A stretch of 64,000 bases of DNA, taken from Priapulus caudatus. Taxonomy: Eukaryota; Priapulida; Priapulimorpha; Priapulimorphida; Priapulidae. Shown here one piece after another: positions 12,254 through 25,900 of this stretch. The first letter of the stretch is position 1; every line of letters starts with the position of its first letter. The DNA is taken from contig NW_014577379.1 in the NCBI RefSeq assembly GCF_000485595.1, positions 34,441-98,440 on the forward strand. Direction: 5' to 3'. The notes under the pieces were generated by a model. It had not been told where the DNA came from. It was given only the letters and a program-made list of their open reading frames with translations, and made no database searches. Made by a program: the position numbers and the translations under genes.

Positions 12254-14524
12254 CAACGTCTGTATAGAAGGAGTTGATGTGTATGTTGTAACGGAATGGA
12301 TCTGTGGAAATGGAACGATAAAGAAGCCAAGCGCTTTGGACTGAACAATATATGATGTGTAAAGTAAACGACGTTGATTGGATAAGTGTTAAGAGTATTA
12401 TAAAGGACGGACGTCTGGAACATCGGACGGAAGGGGCGCTGTAGATATGACAAAATATGAGAGTAAGAATACGCGGCACGGTGAAGCGTGAAAAAATAGA
12501 AGATGTTTAACGACGTGTGTTATGTGTGCTTGACACAGTGGAAGACATAGAGAGGGCAAATAACTCGAAGTGCGCGCGTGTAACGGCGTGCTTCGGCTTA
12601 TAAAAGAACGCTGGCGGTGTAGCGTCTATCGAGTGACTGAATATGGCGCGCGTGAGATTGGATGGATTGTCGGACTCGGAACGAACGTGGCCGGAAGTAG
12701 ATGGCACGCGTTTATAAAGAAACCGCGGTCTTTGTGATGTGACTCAGATGGGGGGTGCGGGGAATGCGTAGCACGCGTGTGCTATGAGCAACCGCCTTCT
12801 GTGATTACCTGCATTTCCAAACTGCCGTACTGTCAACATTACTGTGAGCCGTCTAATTGGTTTATCAAATGATTGATTTTGAGAAGTAGAGGTGCGCGTG
12901 CTCCGTTGTGAATTGCAGCGTTTTAATTGCACTTCGCCGTTGCCGGTTTGAGGAGCTGTGTAGCGAGTCCAGTAACCAGCGCCATGGGGTTCCATTTCTG
13001 GTCACGGCTAAAATTGATGATATGGGACATCCGCCAAACAGGACGCAGGAAGCGTAGCTTTGTGTGACAACCAACGTCCGGAAAGAAACCACTCAAGTGC
13101 GCGTGTCCACATTGTCGGCTCTGAAAAGAACTTCGCTCTAGTCCACTGTGCCTCGTCACCGACACCGACTCGCGACAGGTAGCGGCCATCTACAGGCAAC
13201 TTATGCAAATCGTAGTTATGGTTAGGGTTGAGGGTGTTATGTGTTAGTTATTCGGGATTCTGTTTGTTACTGAATGAAATAAGTAAGTTATATACTGGCA
13301 AGATCGAAAATCACAAGCGATATTGTAGGATAGTGATAAGACTATTCAGAAAAATGGCTCCAAGCCTCACAGAAGTGAACCGAAATGTGTTGACATTGCG
13401 GTACATGTGTACAGTCATGCTCGATAGTTATAACGTGTTTGCCGACATTGTTCGGCACATTGGCATTCGTGTTCTATTTGATACTGCAGCATAACAGCAT
13501 GGCATTATTATATCGACAGTACACACAGTATGTGATCTTAATCATGTTATCAGAGGTATAATCCTACGTCCTACTGAACGGCTAACGTCTATTTTAACCT
13601 CTCGTTTGACTACATTCTTCTGATTTCCCCTATGATTGGACAGGTCCCTCACTAAGTGAGGATGTGTGCGGGTAAAGGCAAGCCAGAACCTAACTTACAT
13701 GGCTTGTTTAAATGCCATCAGGGACCTGCCAAGTGACATTACACCGATATTCGTACAAGGTAAGCACACTGTGTATTGTGCGGTTTGACTGTAGTTATGT
13801 CAAGTAGACTTCTCCAATTCTGCTAAGTTCTGGAGAAAAGAGATCTCGCTGCATAAAACTTCCACAACCATTAGTTTAGGTTTGTTTCATTGTATTTGGG
13901 TTAAAGGGGACAGTGAGGCCGTCTAGGATTTTACTGCATACCGAACTCGTGACTGTACTGGTATAACAAATCGTCCTATACCGACACGTATTTGCTTTAC
14001 GTAGATACCCATAATTGATAATGTGTTATAAATAATACCAAATACAACCGCTACAAATTCTTGAGAGGCGCCAATGAACCACCCGCAGGACCGTGTGCTG
14101 CGACCGCCATAGAAAAAGTTCGCTTGATTTGACAATTTTTATTTGAAAGTGTTACGAGACGCGTGAGGGCAATCACAGAAAGAGTGCAGATTATATTGTA
14201 TACGCTGAAAATGCGTATTGTAAGCCGAGACGAGGTATTTATTTTAGGCAAATTTGATGGCTGATATTGTAACGAGGAACTGAATGAGGTCGGTGTTAGG
14301 TAAAGATATTAGCAAGTCCTTGTTGCTTTTAAATGAAATAAATAAGAAACGACCCGTTCGGTCTGTAAGCCCGTGTTGCTGGAAAGTGGTTTTTGGCGCA
14401 GAGCTGTAGCAATCGTGCGCTTTGAGTGCGCCAGCCCCGTCGTTGGTAATCAAACTGTAGGTCGTCTAGTTTTTTAAACATTAAGAAAAAATATTTATAA
14501 TGGGATTGGAACATGAAGACTTTT

Positions 14525-14581
<57 letters not shown>

Positions 14582-14661
14582 GTGATGCAAGCGTCTATAA
14601 CATGGGCAGGGTCGCAGCAACGACGGTGCATGTGTGTGTGTGTGCCCGCGCGCGTGCGTGC

Positions 14662-14694
<33 letters not shown>

Positions 14695-15810
14695 TGTGTG
14701 TGTTGCGACGGACGAGCTCACGCGTTGATAAACGGCCGCGCGCACGCAGCTAACAACTAGCGGTTAGTTAAGGTAGTATCTCACTGGGCTGCGACAGCTC
14801 GCGACTAGTTGGAGACACAAAATTGCGAGAAGATACGCGAATTGATACGCGAATTAGCGACAATTTTCACTTGGAATCACACTGAATTGGTACTTACGAC
14901 ACGTTCGCGCATGTCGCACGAATGTTGCACGAATGTCGCACAAACTCCCGGCGAAATTTGGGCCAACAACGTTCGCATACATGTCGCGCGACACTCGCGC
15001 GACATTCGCGCCACAAACTTGCGAATTTTTTGCACTTGCGACAGTCGCGCGAATGTCGTGGAACAGTCGCGCGACAGTTATGCGTGACAATTGAGAAATC
15101 TGGACCATAAAAATACGGGGCCCCTCCCCAGTCCAGCAATCATTTTGTCATCTGACGTCAAGCGAGATGGACCTCAGAGAAGAAGTGCAGAAGCTGCAGG
15201 ATGAGGACCCCAACCTGAATGAGGACCAGGCTGACATAGTTTCATAGGCCGCCAACCCCTCACAAAGTTGTCTCACATTGCTCGCACTTTCTGACTCAAT
15301 GAAACTAAATTGAGAAGGGTTCGAGACGGGTTCGAGACACCAGCGACGACTCTGTGACTATTTTGAGAGAAAATTTTTCGCGCGAATTTTTTGAACATGT
15401 TGAAAATTCCAGCGACACGAGAGCGAGGCCCTGCGACTCACGCGAGAAAATTGAAAACCCCTGCGAACGTTTCAATACATTTTGGAATCTCCCTCGCGAA
15501 TGCCGTTCGCAATTTGTCGCCAACAGTCGCATCCCAGTGAGATACTATTTTTACACGCCCGCGAGCGACGAATCGCCGAAGACGGAAGGAACAGCCGCCG
15601 GTCTGCGGGCGACGACGCCACGGTGAAACTAAGGAACGTGTTGTTTAATTATTACCGACGTGATTAATGGTCTGGAGTACACGGAAGTACGCGCGCGTAT
15701 GGGCGTCAGTGCGTCCGTGCGTGTGCGGCGTGTGTGTATGAAAAATAGTGTACGCACACACAGACATATATGTATATATATATAATCAGAATATATTATT
15801 ATATATATAT

Positions 15811-15841
<31 letters not shown>

Positions 15842-18800
15842 ATATTATTATATATAATTATATATATTAGAGCGCTATGTCGAGGTTTAAACGTAAGGGG
15901 TTATCGTGGTGACAACACCAGGAGGCGAGAAACAGAAATAAAGTAGGAAAAGCGTCAGGGAAAGAGGACGCTGTGTGTTCATGGCATTGCGTGCGTGGTA
16001 ACCTCTGCGGTGTTAGGTGTTTGGCGTGAAAGTGCTAGGTGTATACTTGTAGCGAGCGCATAACACTGTTGAGCCCTGTTAGGTTCGTCATGTATGTAAC
16101 CCACTCACGAAGCGATTACGTATTTGCATTGCCGTCCTGTATTTGAACGGACGAGAAAAGATTTCTACATGTAAATGACAGCCGGCGTCCAGCCGTCAGG
16201 GTACAAACTGGTTGTCGACATAATGGCGCCGCGCTCACGTTTCCGTGCAGTGTTTCTGCCCCGTGGCTACGGTCATAAAAACACGGGTAGGTAGCGTGGG
16301 GCTCGGGTAAAGTTCGTTGCTGGGTGGAGTCGCAAGCGCACTTGGGGTGGAGTAGGGTGAAGTGAAGTGAGGGGGGTCGAGCAGTGTAGGCGAGAGAGAT
16401 GTACAGAGGAGAGAGAGATGAGAGAGAGGAGAGAGAAGAGAGAGAGATGAGCGAAGAAGAGAGAGAGAGAGCGAGAGAGAGATAGAGAGAAAGGGTTGAG
16501 ACAAACGCAGATACAGGAGAAGAGACGATCATTGCTTACCTAGCACCTGCCGATACCTGCCCTCAGGCAGCTGGCCACCATATTTCGCCCAGGTGATGTT
16601 GGGGAGAGGCCAGCCCTCCATGGCACACTCTAGCGTCATACTGCCGCCTAGTGTTGCAGTGACGTCAGCAGGGCGCGCCACTATGCGCACCTCCGACGGC
16701 CTGGATGGAACTAAAAATAAAAATAAATTCTCAATTAACCAAATGGGTTCAATTTTGCTAAACGTTGAGTATAGAATACTATTGAATTTTACAAGTCGAG
16801 ACTCAACACTTGCATCGAAAATCGGCGTATTTACATCGAACACAGTCGGGTATAACCCATAGGCAGGTTTTGGTGATTTATGACATTTTTCAGCTACAAT
16901 TTCAGTGCTACCAGCATCATTGTCGCAAGTGATATACGGCGCGTTTAAAAAAAACTCAACTGTCCAACTACACGGCAATGCATTGAGTAATGAATGGCAC
17001 CATCAGTTCATGGAATCTGGTATGTTACTGCAGCAGGTCACCTGCTTGCAAGGTGTTGAGTTTTTCATCTGCCATTTCAATTTTATTATAATAAAGTACC
17101 ATGGCATATTATATCAAAAGCAAATAATACATGTATTATTAACTATTGATTATGTATTGCGTATTGGTATAGTAGCAATAAGAGAGACTGATTGACTGAA
17201 TGACTGACTGACAATGAGAGGGGAAAAGGGAGAGAGAGAGAGAGACAGTGAGAGAGGGAAGGAAGGGGCGGAAAAAAGGGAAGCAGGGAGGGACAGAGGG
17301 AGAAGAAGAGAGCGAGAGCGTGAGAGAAAGAGAGAAATGGAAAGAGCGTGACTGACTAACTAACGACTGATATTGACAATCAGATGACAGTTACTTCTCA
17401 TTGAATTCGACTCACCGGTGACATTGAGCTCGAAGCGTAGCTTGGACGCTTTCTTTGTTCCTAGCACTGGGTTGACAGCCACACATCTGTAGATGCCCTC
17501 GTCCGACACCTGTACATTGCTGATGTGAAGGTTACCAGACGGCATCAGTTGGTAGTGTTCTACAAGCAGACAAACATAGAAATGAGACATGGACAGTAGC
17601 TACATTTATACGTGTTTGCCTGTGGGCACACGCGAGCCTGCGTTACGCCTTACATGTACCGGAAGTAAATAATAATTTCAAAGAGATTATAGAGCCTGAT
17701 ATGTACGTATAACCCAATGCACCCGCATCCAAGCACACATACACGCTCGCGCTCACGATCACAGAATCGCATACGTACGGCCGCGTGATAGTGCGCGCGC
17801 ACGCACACACGTGTGTGCACAAGGGCAAGATCACTCTATCACGGAAGAACAGGGGCATTTAGAATCCTCTAAAACGCAGAAACATTTACGCATTTTAAGC
17901 ATTTTAAGCATTTTAAGCATTTTTATTAATTAGCGGACAACAGGCAACACTCTGCTTGACATATACATTCGTGGTATTTCCTAAAACACGAAATCACATT
18001 GTCATAATGACATTTCACGTTGCCAATTTTCACGCAGGAACACGGCAAACAGGTGTACGGCTGTACGCGCGCAATAGCTACAGCTCATATCCTTCAGCTT
18101 CCATAGGTGTTCATGGCTAAAGGTGAATCCCCTTCATCAAGAATACATAATAGAGATCTACGATTACGTGTCATTTGAGAGATGTCTACAGAATCTCTAT
18201 TATGCACGTATTCTACACTCTACGCTCTACACACCCGTAATCTGGCATACATTCTACTACTTAACGAAGGGAAAATTGTAAAATGCTTACCAGTATTTTT
18301 ATCGATGATCCTACAGAATTACATGTCATTTAAAAGAGATTTCGCCACAATCTCTATTACGTACGTATTATACACTCTACACTCTACACTCCTGTAATCT
18401 CGCATACATTCTACTACTTAACGAAGGGAAAATTGTAAATGCTTACCAGTGTTTCTATCGATAATCGATCTCGCATACACTCTACTACTTAACGAAGAAG
18501 ATTCTTACCAGTGTTTCTATCGATGATGGTGTTGTTGAATTCGAACTGGATGGTGGCTGGTGGGGTGCTGTCAGGAGGGCTGCACTGTATAACGGCCGTG
18601 TTACCCTGTATCGCATGTGTCGACGCCACGCCAGCCTGGTCTCGAAACGAGCTCAATCCTGCAAGAAACAAATAAGGAGAAAGAATCAACGTGAGCTCAG
18701 GTAGAAGACGGTAAGATTTTGTTCTCATCGTTTATGCAAATAAATTAAACAACAGGAGGGGTCACGCGGTAGAGGTGCGTGTCTGCGAACATCACATGAA

Positions 18801-21580
18801 AGAATGCAAGCTCTGCCTTGCTGGCCGCTGAACTCTCAGTATAGCCACGTACGCTCACTCGTACGTTCTTCGCAATTTGGGCCCAGAACAAAGAACCCTA
18901 ACCATAACCCTAACCCTAACCCAGAACCCTAACCCTAACCCTAACCCTAACGCAGCGTTGTCAGAAACAAAATTAGTCTTAACAGTAGCATTAACTTTAC
19001 GATGTTTCTGACAACGGCCCCCTGTTTATTACTTTTATTATCTGTTCATTAGAAATATTTGGTAGCTTTCAGGAAGGCCCTTCGTGCTTGTACTGTATCC
19101 ATTCCCATTCACTCTGTTATACGTTTAGCATATCAATAACAACTATGACTACTGTTGAAATATTATTAGTCTTAGTCAACTCATTTAAGCGGACGCGTAT
19201 ATGCCTCTAGCACAATTGCTTTTGGATTCTTTCAAGCTGACCGTATAACATCAACGTGTTTCCACGACTGGTTATGATCGAAGGTGACGCAATATATGTG
19301 AAATAGCATTATTCATAGGTAGAAACCATCCAACCACACTGAAGTTGTAATCATTTTTAATGGTACCCAAAAAGACATTTGACGCGAACTAAAAAAGGAG
19401 CATTCTCTTAGGCATCAAAGAGTAACCAGAACGTGTAGATTTAACACACGTTTCATAAAAAACAGAATTTTACACCTAACGAAAATATCTAACGGAATGC
19501 GCTGTGCTATCGTCTGAACAGCTGTAGCCTGTCCCATCTTCACTATTGATTCGCATGTTTGAAATTGGGATAACCCGTTTCGCTATAACCCAATATCTTG
19601 ATTATTAACTTATCTTCTCGAGCAACCTTGCACTTAGAGAAACCTCGAGACTCCTGGCAGGGAATGGCAAGAGAAGCCGCGAATGAAATCGGACGATGCA
19701 ACGCGGGGTAACTATAGCTATATGTACGACTGCTATGGTTACTGCTACTGCTACTGCTACTGCTACTGCTACTGCTACTGCTACTGCTACTGCTACTGCT
19801 ACTGCTACTGCTACTGCTACTGCTACTGCTACATATAGTTTCAGTTATAATATGGATAAATTTGCCCTAAAATAAATATCGTTCGGTTAAATAGCATTTA
19901 GGTATAAATATAATTGCACTTTTGTGATTTGCCCTCGGTCTGTAACATGCAAAATAAATTGTCAAATAAGCAACTTTTTCGGGGTCGCAGCACGGTCGCG
20001 GGTGTCATGGCGCCGTTCAAATTTCGTAGCGTTGATGTGTAATTAATTATAACAATTAAATTAGGTATCTCGTAACAAATACGTGTGGGTATAGACGATT
20101 TGTTATACAGTAAGTACAGTTGTATGCAGTAAAATCCTAGAGGCTACTGTCCCTTTAACCCAAATACAATGAAACAACTAAACAATGGTTGGAAGTTTTG
20201 CAGCAGAATCTTTTCTCAGAATTAGCAGAATTGAGAAGTCTACTTGACATAACTACAAATCAAACGGCAATACACAGTGTGCTTACCTTTAGCAAATATT
20301 GTATTGTCATTGGGCAGGTCCTGTGCATTAAACAGCCATGTAAGCTTAGGTTCTGGCTTGCCTTTACCGACACATCTCATTGTGAGGGACTGTCCAATCT
20401 AGGGAATCAGAGAATGTAGTAAAGAGAGTTAAATAGACGTTAGGTTCATAGACGTAGGATATATATTATAACATGATAAATCACATAGCTGTGGTACGTG
20501 TCAGATATAATAATGCCATGTGTTATGCAGTATCAATAGAACACAATGCCAATGTGCCGACATGTCCAAACGTTATAACTATGAGATTGATAGTCACATG
20601 TACGAATGTAACAATTTCTTCACTTCTGTGAGGTGGAGCCATATTTCTGAATATCTATACTATTTAAATATTCTTTTGATTTTGATCTTAGTAGTAATTA
20701 TTATTTATTAGTAACAAACAAATCCCATAACTAACACTAACACTAACCATAACCATAACTAGAATTTGCACAAGTTGCCTGTAGATGGCGCACCTGTGCA
20801 GTGGTGTCGGTGAGAGGCACAGTGATAGAGGGAAGTTCTTCAAGCCCGACAATGGAACGCGCCTGAGGGTTCTTTCCGACGTGGTTGTCACACAAGTACG
20901 TTCCCTGGTCCTGTTTGCGGATGTCCCATATCATCAAGTTACCTGTGACCAAAAATGAACCACCATGACAGTGTTTACTGGACTCGCTACAAAGCATCCT
21001 CAAACGGCAAGGGAAGTGCATTAAAAGTGCATTAAACGAGAGTGCATTATTAAAATCAATCATTTATAACCAAATTAGAGGCTCACAGTAATGTTGACAG
21101 TACGGCAGTTTGAAATGCAGGTAATCACAGAGTCGTTGCTATAGCACACGCGTGCTACGCATTCCCGCACCCATTATCGAACATCACAAAGACCCCGTTT
21201 CTTTATAAACGCGTGATACTTCGGCCACGTCGTTACGAGGTCGACAATCCATCAATCTACGCGCGCATATCAGTCACTGATAGACGCTACACACGCCACG
21301 TTTTTATAAGCGAAGCACGCCGACACGCGCACGCGATATTTGCCTCTCTATGTCTTCATGTTGTAAGCACAATAACACACGCGAAACCATCTTTTTTCAC
21401 CGCACGCGCGTATTCTACTCTCATATGTCATTCGACAGCCCCGCGATGCGAGACGCGCCGTATAATTTTAAACGTATCCATCAACGCGTTGATTACACAG
21501 CATGATATTGTTCATCAAAGCGCGGGGGCGTTAGCGCAGCACAATCCAGCCGACAACATAACATAATCGTCTATAACAAC

Positions 21581-21620
<40 letters not shown>

Positions 21621-22891
21621 CTGAATGCAGAGCGTCCTATAAGCATGCAAGGGTCGCAGCAACGACGGTGCAATGTGTGTGTGTGTGCCGCGCGCGTGTC
21701 GGTGCTTTGCGTGCGTGCGTGCGTGTGCGTGGTGTCGTGCGGTGTGTGTGTGGGCGACGAGACGAGCTCACCAGCGTTTATCAAAGCCGCAGCGCACGCA
21801 GCTAACGAACCTAGCGTTAGTGTAAGGTAGTACTCACTGGGCTGGGCGACGCTCGCGACTAGTTGGAACACAAAATGTGCGAGAAAGATTACGCGAATTG
21901 ATACGCGATTAGTCGGACATATTTTCAACTTGGAATCAACACTGAATTGGTACTACGATCACAGTTTCGCTGGCAATTGTCGCACGTACATGTTGCACGA
22001 ATGTCGCAACAAACTCCGCAGGCGAAATTTGGCCAAGCAACGTTCGGCATACATGTCGCGCGACACTCGCTGCGACATCTTCGCCCACATTAACTGCGAA
22101 TTTTTTTGCAACTTGCGAACAGTCGCGGAATGTCGCGTGGAACAGTCGCGCGACAGTTATGGGTGACAATTGAGAAATCTGGACCATAAAAATACGGGGG
22201 CCCCTCCCCAAGTGCCAAGCAATCATTTTGTCATCTGACGTCAAGCGAAGATGGACCTCAGAGAAGAAGTGCAGAAGCTGCAGATGAGGACCCCAACCTG
22301 AATGAGACCAGGGCTGACAGTATTCATAAGGCCGCCAAACGCCCTCACAAGTTGTCTCCATTGCTCGCACTTTCTGACTCAATGAAACTAATTGAGAAGG
22401 GTTTTCGAGACGGGTTCAGACACCAGCGACGACTCTGGACTATTTTGAGAGAAAATTTTTTGTCGTCGGCGAATTTGTTTGAACATGTTGAAATTCCAAG
22501 CGACACGAGAGTCGAGGCCCTGCGATCCACAGCGAGAAATTGAAAAACCCTCGCGCGTTTCAATACATTTTGGATCTCCCTCGCGAATGCCGTTCCGGCA
22601 AATTTGATCGCCACGTCGCATCCGGCAGTGAGATACTATTTGTTACCGCCGCGCGAGACCGACGACATCGCCGAGACGGAAGGACACCGCCGTCGTGGCG
22701 GGCGACGACGCCACGGTTGAAACTAAGGACGTGTGTTTAATTTTACGACGTGTTAATGGTCTGGAGTACACGGAAGTACGCGCGCGTATGGGCGTCAGTG
22801 CGTCCTGGCGTGCTGCGGTTCGTGTGTGTAGTAAAAATAGTGTCAAGCACACTACAGACATAATATAATTATATATATCATATATTATATA

Positions 22892-22929
<38 letters not shown>

Positions 22930-25900
22930 ATTATATATATATTATATATATTAGAGCCCATATGCGAGGTTTAAAACGTAAGGGGTATTGGTGACACACA
23001 GGAGAGCGAGAAACAGAAATGAAATAGGAAAGCGTCAGGGAAGAAGGACGCGTGGTTCATGTCATGCGTGCCGTGGTAACCTCTGCGGTGTAGGTGTTGG
23101 CGTGCAAGTGTATGGTGTACTTGTAGCGAGCGCAATAACACTGTTGAGCTGTTTTAAGTTCGTCATGTATGGTAGACCCACTCACGAAGCGATTAACTAT
23201 TGCATTGCCGTCCGTGTATTTGAACGAGAGAGAAAGATTTTACATGTAAATGAAGCCGCGTCCAGCGTCAGGGTACAAACTGGTTGTCGACGATAAGCGC
23301 CGCGCCACGTTTCCGTGCAGTGTTTCTCCCGTGGCTACGGTCATAAAAACAAGGGTAGGTACGTGGGGTCGGGTAAAGTTCGTGCTGGGTGGAGTGCTGC
23401 GAAGCGCTACTTGGGGAGGAGTAGGGTGAGTGAAGTAGCGGGGGGCGAAATGCATGTAGTAGGCGAGAGAGTGTACAGAGGAGAGAGAGAGATGAGAGAG
23501 GAGATGAGTGAGGAGAGAGAGAGAGTCGAAGGAGCGGGAGAGAGAAGAGGAGAGTACGATGGAGAGAGATTAGAGGGAACGGCGTTGAGAACAACGCAAG
23601 ATAACAAGGAGAAGAGACATTCATGCTTTACACTGCACCTGCCGATACTGCCCTCAGGCAGCGGCCACCAATATTTCGCACCAGAGTTTGATGTTGGGAG
23701 AGGCCAGCCTCCATGGCACACTCTAGCGTCATACTGCCGCCTAGTGTTGAGTGACGTCAAGCATGGGCGCGCCACTATGCGCACCTCCGACGGCCTGGTG
23801 GCAACTAAAATAAAAATAATATTCTCATTAACCCAATGGGGTTCAATTTTGCTAAAACGTTGAGTATACGATACTATTGATTTTACAAGTCGAGGACTCA
23901 ACACTTGCATCGAAGAAATGCGAGACGTATTGACACGAACACAGTCGGCGTATAACCATAGGCAGGGTTTTAGGTGATTTATGACATTTTTCAGTCTAAT
24001 TTCCGTGCTACAAGCATCATTGTCGCAAAGTGAATACGCGCGCTTTAAAAAACTACAACTGTCCAACTACACGCAATGCATGAGTAATGAAATGCACTCA
24101 GTTCATGAATCTGGGTAGTTACTGGCCGCAGTCACCTGCATTGCACCCTGTGTTTGAGTTTTCCATCTCCATTCTCATACCACTTTATTAATAAAGTACC
24201 ATGGCATATTACATCAAAGAGCATAATAACATGTTATTAACTATTGAATGTATTGCGTAATTGGTAATAGTTGGCAATAGAAGAGACTTGATGACTGACA
24301 TGACTGACTGACAATGAGAGGTGGAAAAGGGATGAGAGAGAGAGGACAGTGAGAGAGGAAGGAAGGGGCGGAAAAAAAAGGAAGCAGGGAGGAAGAGGCG
24401 AGAGAAGAAGAGAGCGAGAGCGTGAGAGAATAGAGAGAAATGGAAAAGAGCGTGACTGATAACTAAACGACTGATATTGACAATCAGATGACAGCTTACT
24501 TCTATTTGATTCGACTCACCGGTGGACATTGAGCTGGCGAAGCGTAGGCTTGGACGCTTTCTCTTGTTCCTAGCACTGGTTGGACAGCCAGCACATTGTA
24601 GAATGCCCTTCGCGCACCTGTACATGCGATGTGAAGTTTACCAGACGGCACAAGTGGTATGTTCACAAGAGACAAACATGAATGAGACATGGACAGTAGC
24701 TACATTTATACGTGTTTGGGCTGTGGGCACACCGCAGCCTGCGTTACCGCCTTAATGGTAACGGAGTCAAAAATAATTCTCAAAGAGATTATAGAGCCTG
24801 ATATGTACTATACCCAACGCACCCGCATCAAGCCACATACACGCTCGCGGCTCAACGATCACAGAATCGCATAGTACGGCCGCGTGAATAGCGCGCGCAC
24901 TCACACACGTGTGTGCACAAGGGCCAAGATCACTCTATCAGCGGAAGAAGCAAGGGGCATTTAGAATCCTCTAAAACGCAGAAACATATTACGCATTTTT
25001 TAAAGCATTTTAGCATTTTTAAGCATTTTTATTAATTAGCGCGAACACAGGCACACTGCTGCTTGACTATACTGTGGTATTTCCTAAAACACGAAATCAC
25101 TTGTCATTAATGACATTTCACGTGCCAATTTTCACGGCAGGACGACAGGCAAAACAGGTGTATCGGCTGTACGGCCCGCGCATGCTAGCACGTCATATCT
25201 TCAGCTTCCATAGGTGTTCATGGCTAAAGGTGAATCCCCTTAAATCAAGATAATACATAATAGAGATCTACGATACGTGTCATTGAGTGTCTACAGAATC
25301 TCTATTAGCACGTATTCTACACTCTACGCCTAACACACCGGCGTATCTGGCTACATTCTACGTACTTAACGAAGGGAAATTGGTTAAATGTTACCAGATT
25401 TTTATCGATGATCACAGAATTACATTGTCATTTAAAAGATTCGCCACAAATCTCTTACGACGTATTATACACTCTACACTCTACACTCCTGTAATTCGCG
25501 CATACATTACTATTAACGAAGGGAAAATTGTAACATGTTACCATGTTTCTATCGAAATCGATCTCGCATACACTTCCTTACTACTAACGAAAGAAGATTC
25601 TTAACCAGTGTTTCTATCGCATGATGCTGGTTGTGAATTCGAACTGGATGGTGGCTGGTGCGAGGTGCTGCCGGAGGGCTGCACTGTATAACGCGTGTTA
25701 CCCTGTATCGCATGTGTCGACGCCACGCCAGCCTGGTCTTCGAAACGAGCCTCAATCCTGCAAAACAAATAAAGGAGAAAGAAATCACGTGAGCTCAGGT
25801 AAGAACGGCTAAGATTGTTCTCATCGTTTATGCAATAAATTAAACAACAGGAGGGGTCACGCGTAGAGGTGCGTGTCTGCGAACATCACATGAAAGAATG

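Larger units (their letters stand above)
12213..14265. repeat. Inverted copy of 19845-21600 (arm 1)
   Basis: Read on the plus strand, this matches the minus strand of 19845-21600 over its whole length: exon 7, exon 8, intron and flanks, down to a (TA)n at each outer end. Examples: GATATGGGACATCCGC here and in exon 7; GGTAAAGGCAAGCCAGAACC here and in exon 8. The arms differ by frequent small indels. In exons this arm is the broken one. Confidence 0.85.
14582..19831. repeat. Direct duplicate, clean copy (exons 4-6 and introns)
   Basis: About 5.2 kb that recurs in the same orientation at about 21618-26960, including exons 4, 5 and 6, a transposon, GA tracts, a telomere-like tract and a terminal CTACTG microsatellite. 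In this copy the three exons are intact and in frame. Confidence 0.9.
19845..21600. repeat. Inverted copy of 12213-14265 (arm 2), carrying intact exons 7 and 8
   Basis: The counterpart of arm 1. Exons 7 and 8 are open with good splice sites here. Toward 21.1-21.6 kb this arm, too, seems to gain indels relative to arm 1. It ends at a (TA)n where the second duplicated block starts. Confidence 0.8.

Noticed and set aside
12744-13208. Minus-strand frames opposite the inverted exon copy
   Set aside because: They are the antisense of the disrupted exon 7 copy; similarity is on the plus strand and is frameshifted.
18893-18952. A chromosome end or telomere
   Set aside because: Only about nine imperfect units, embedded within a gene with unique sequence on both sides.
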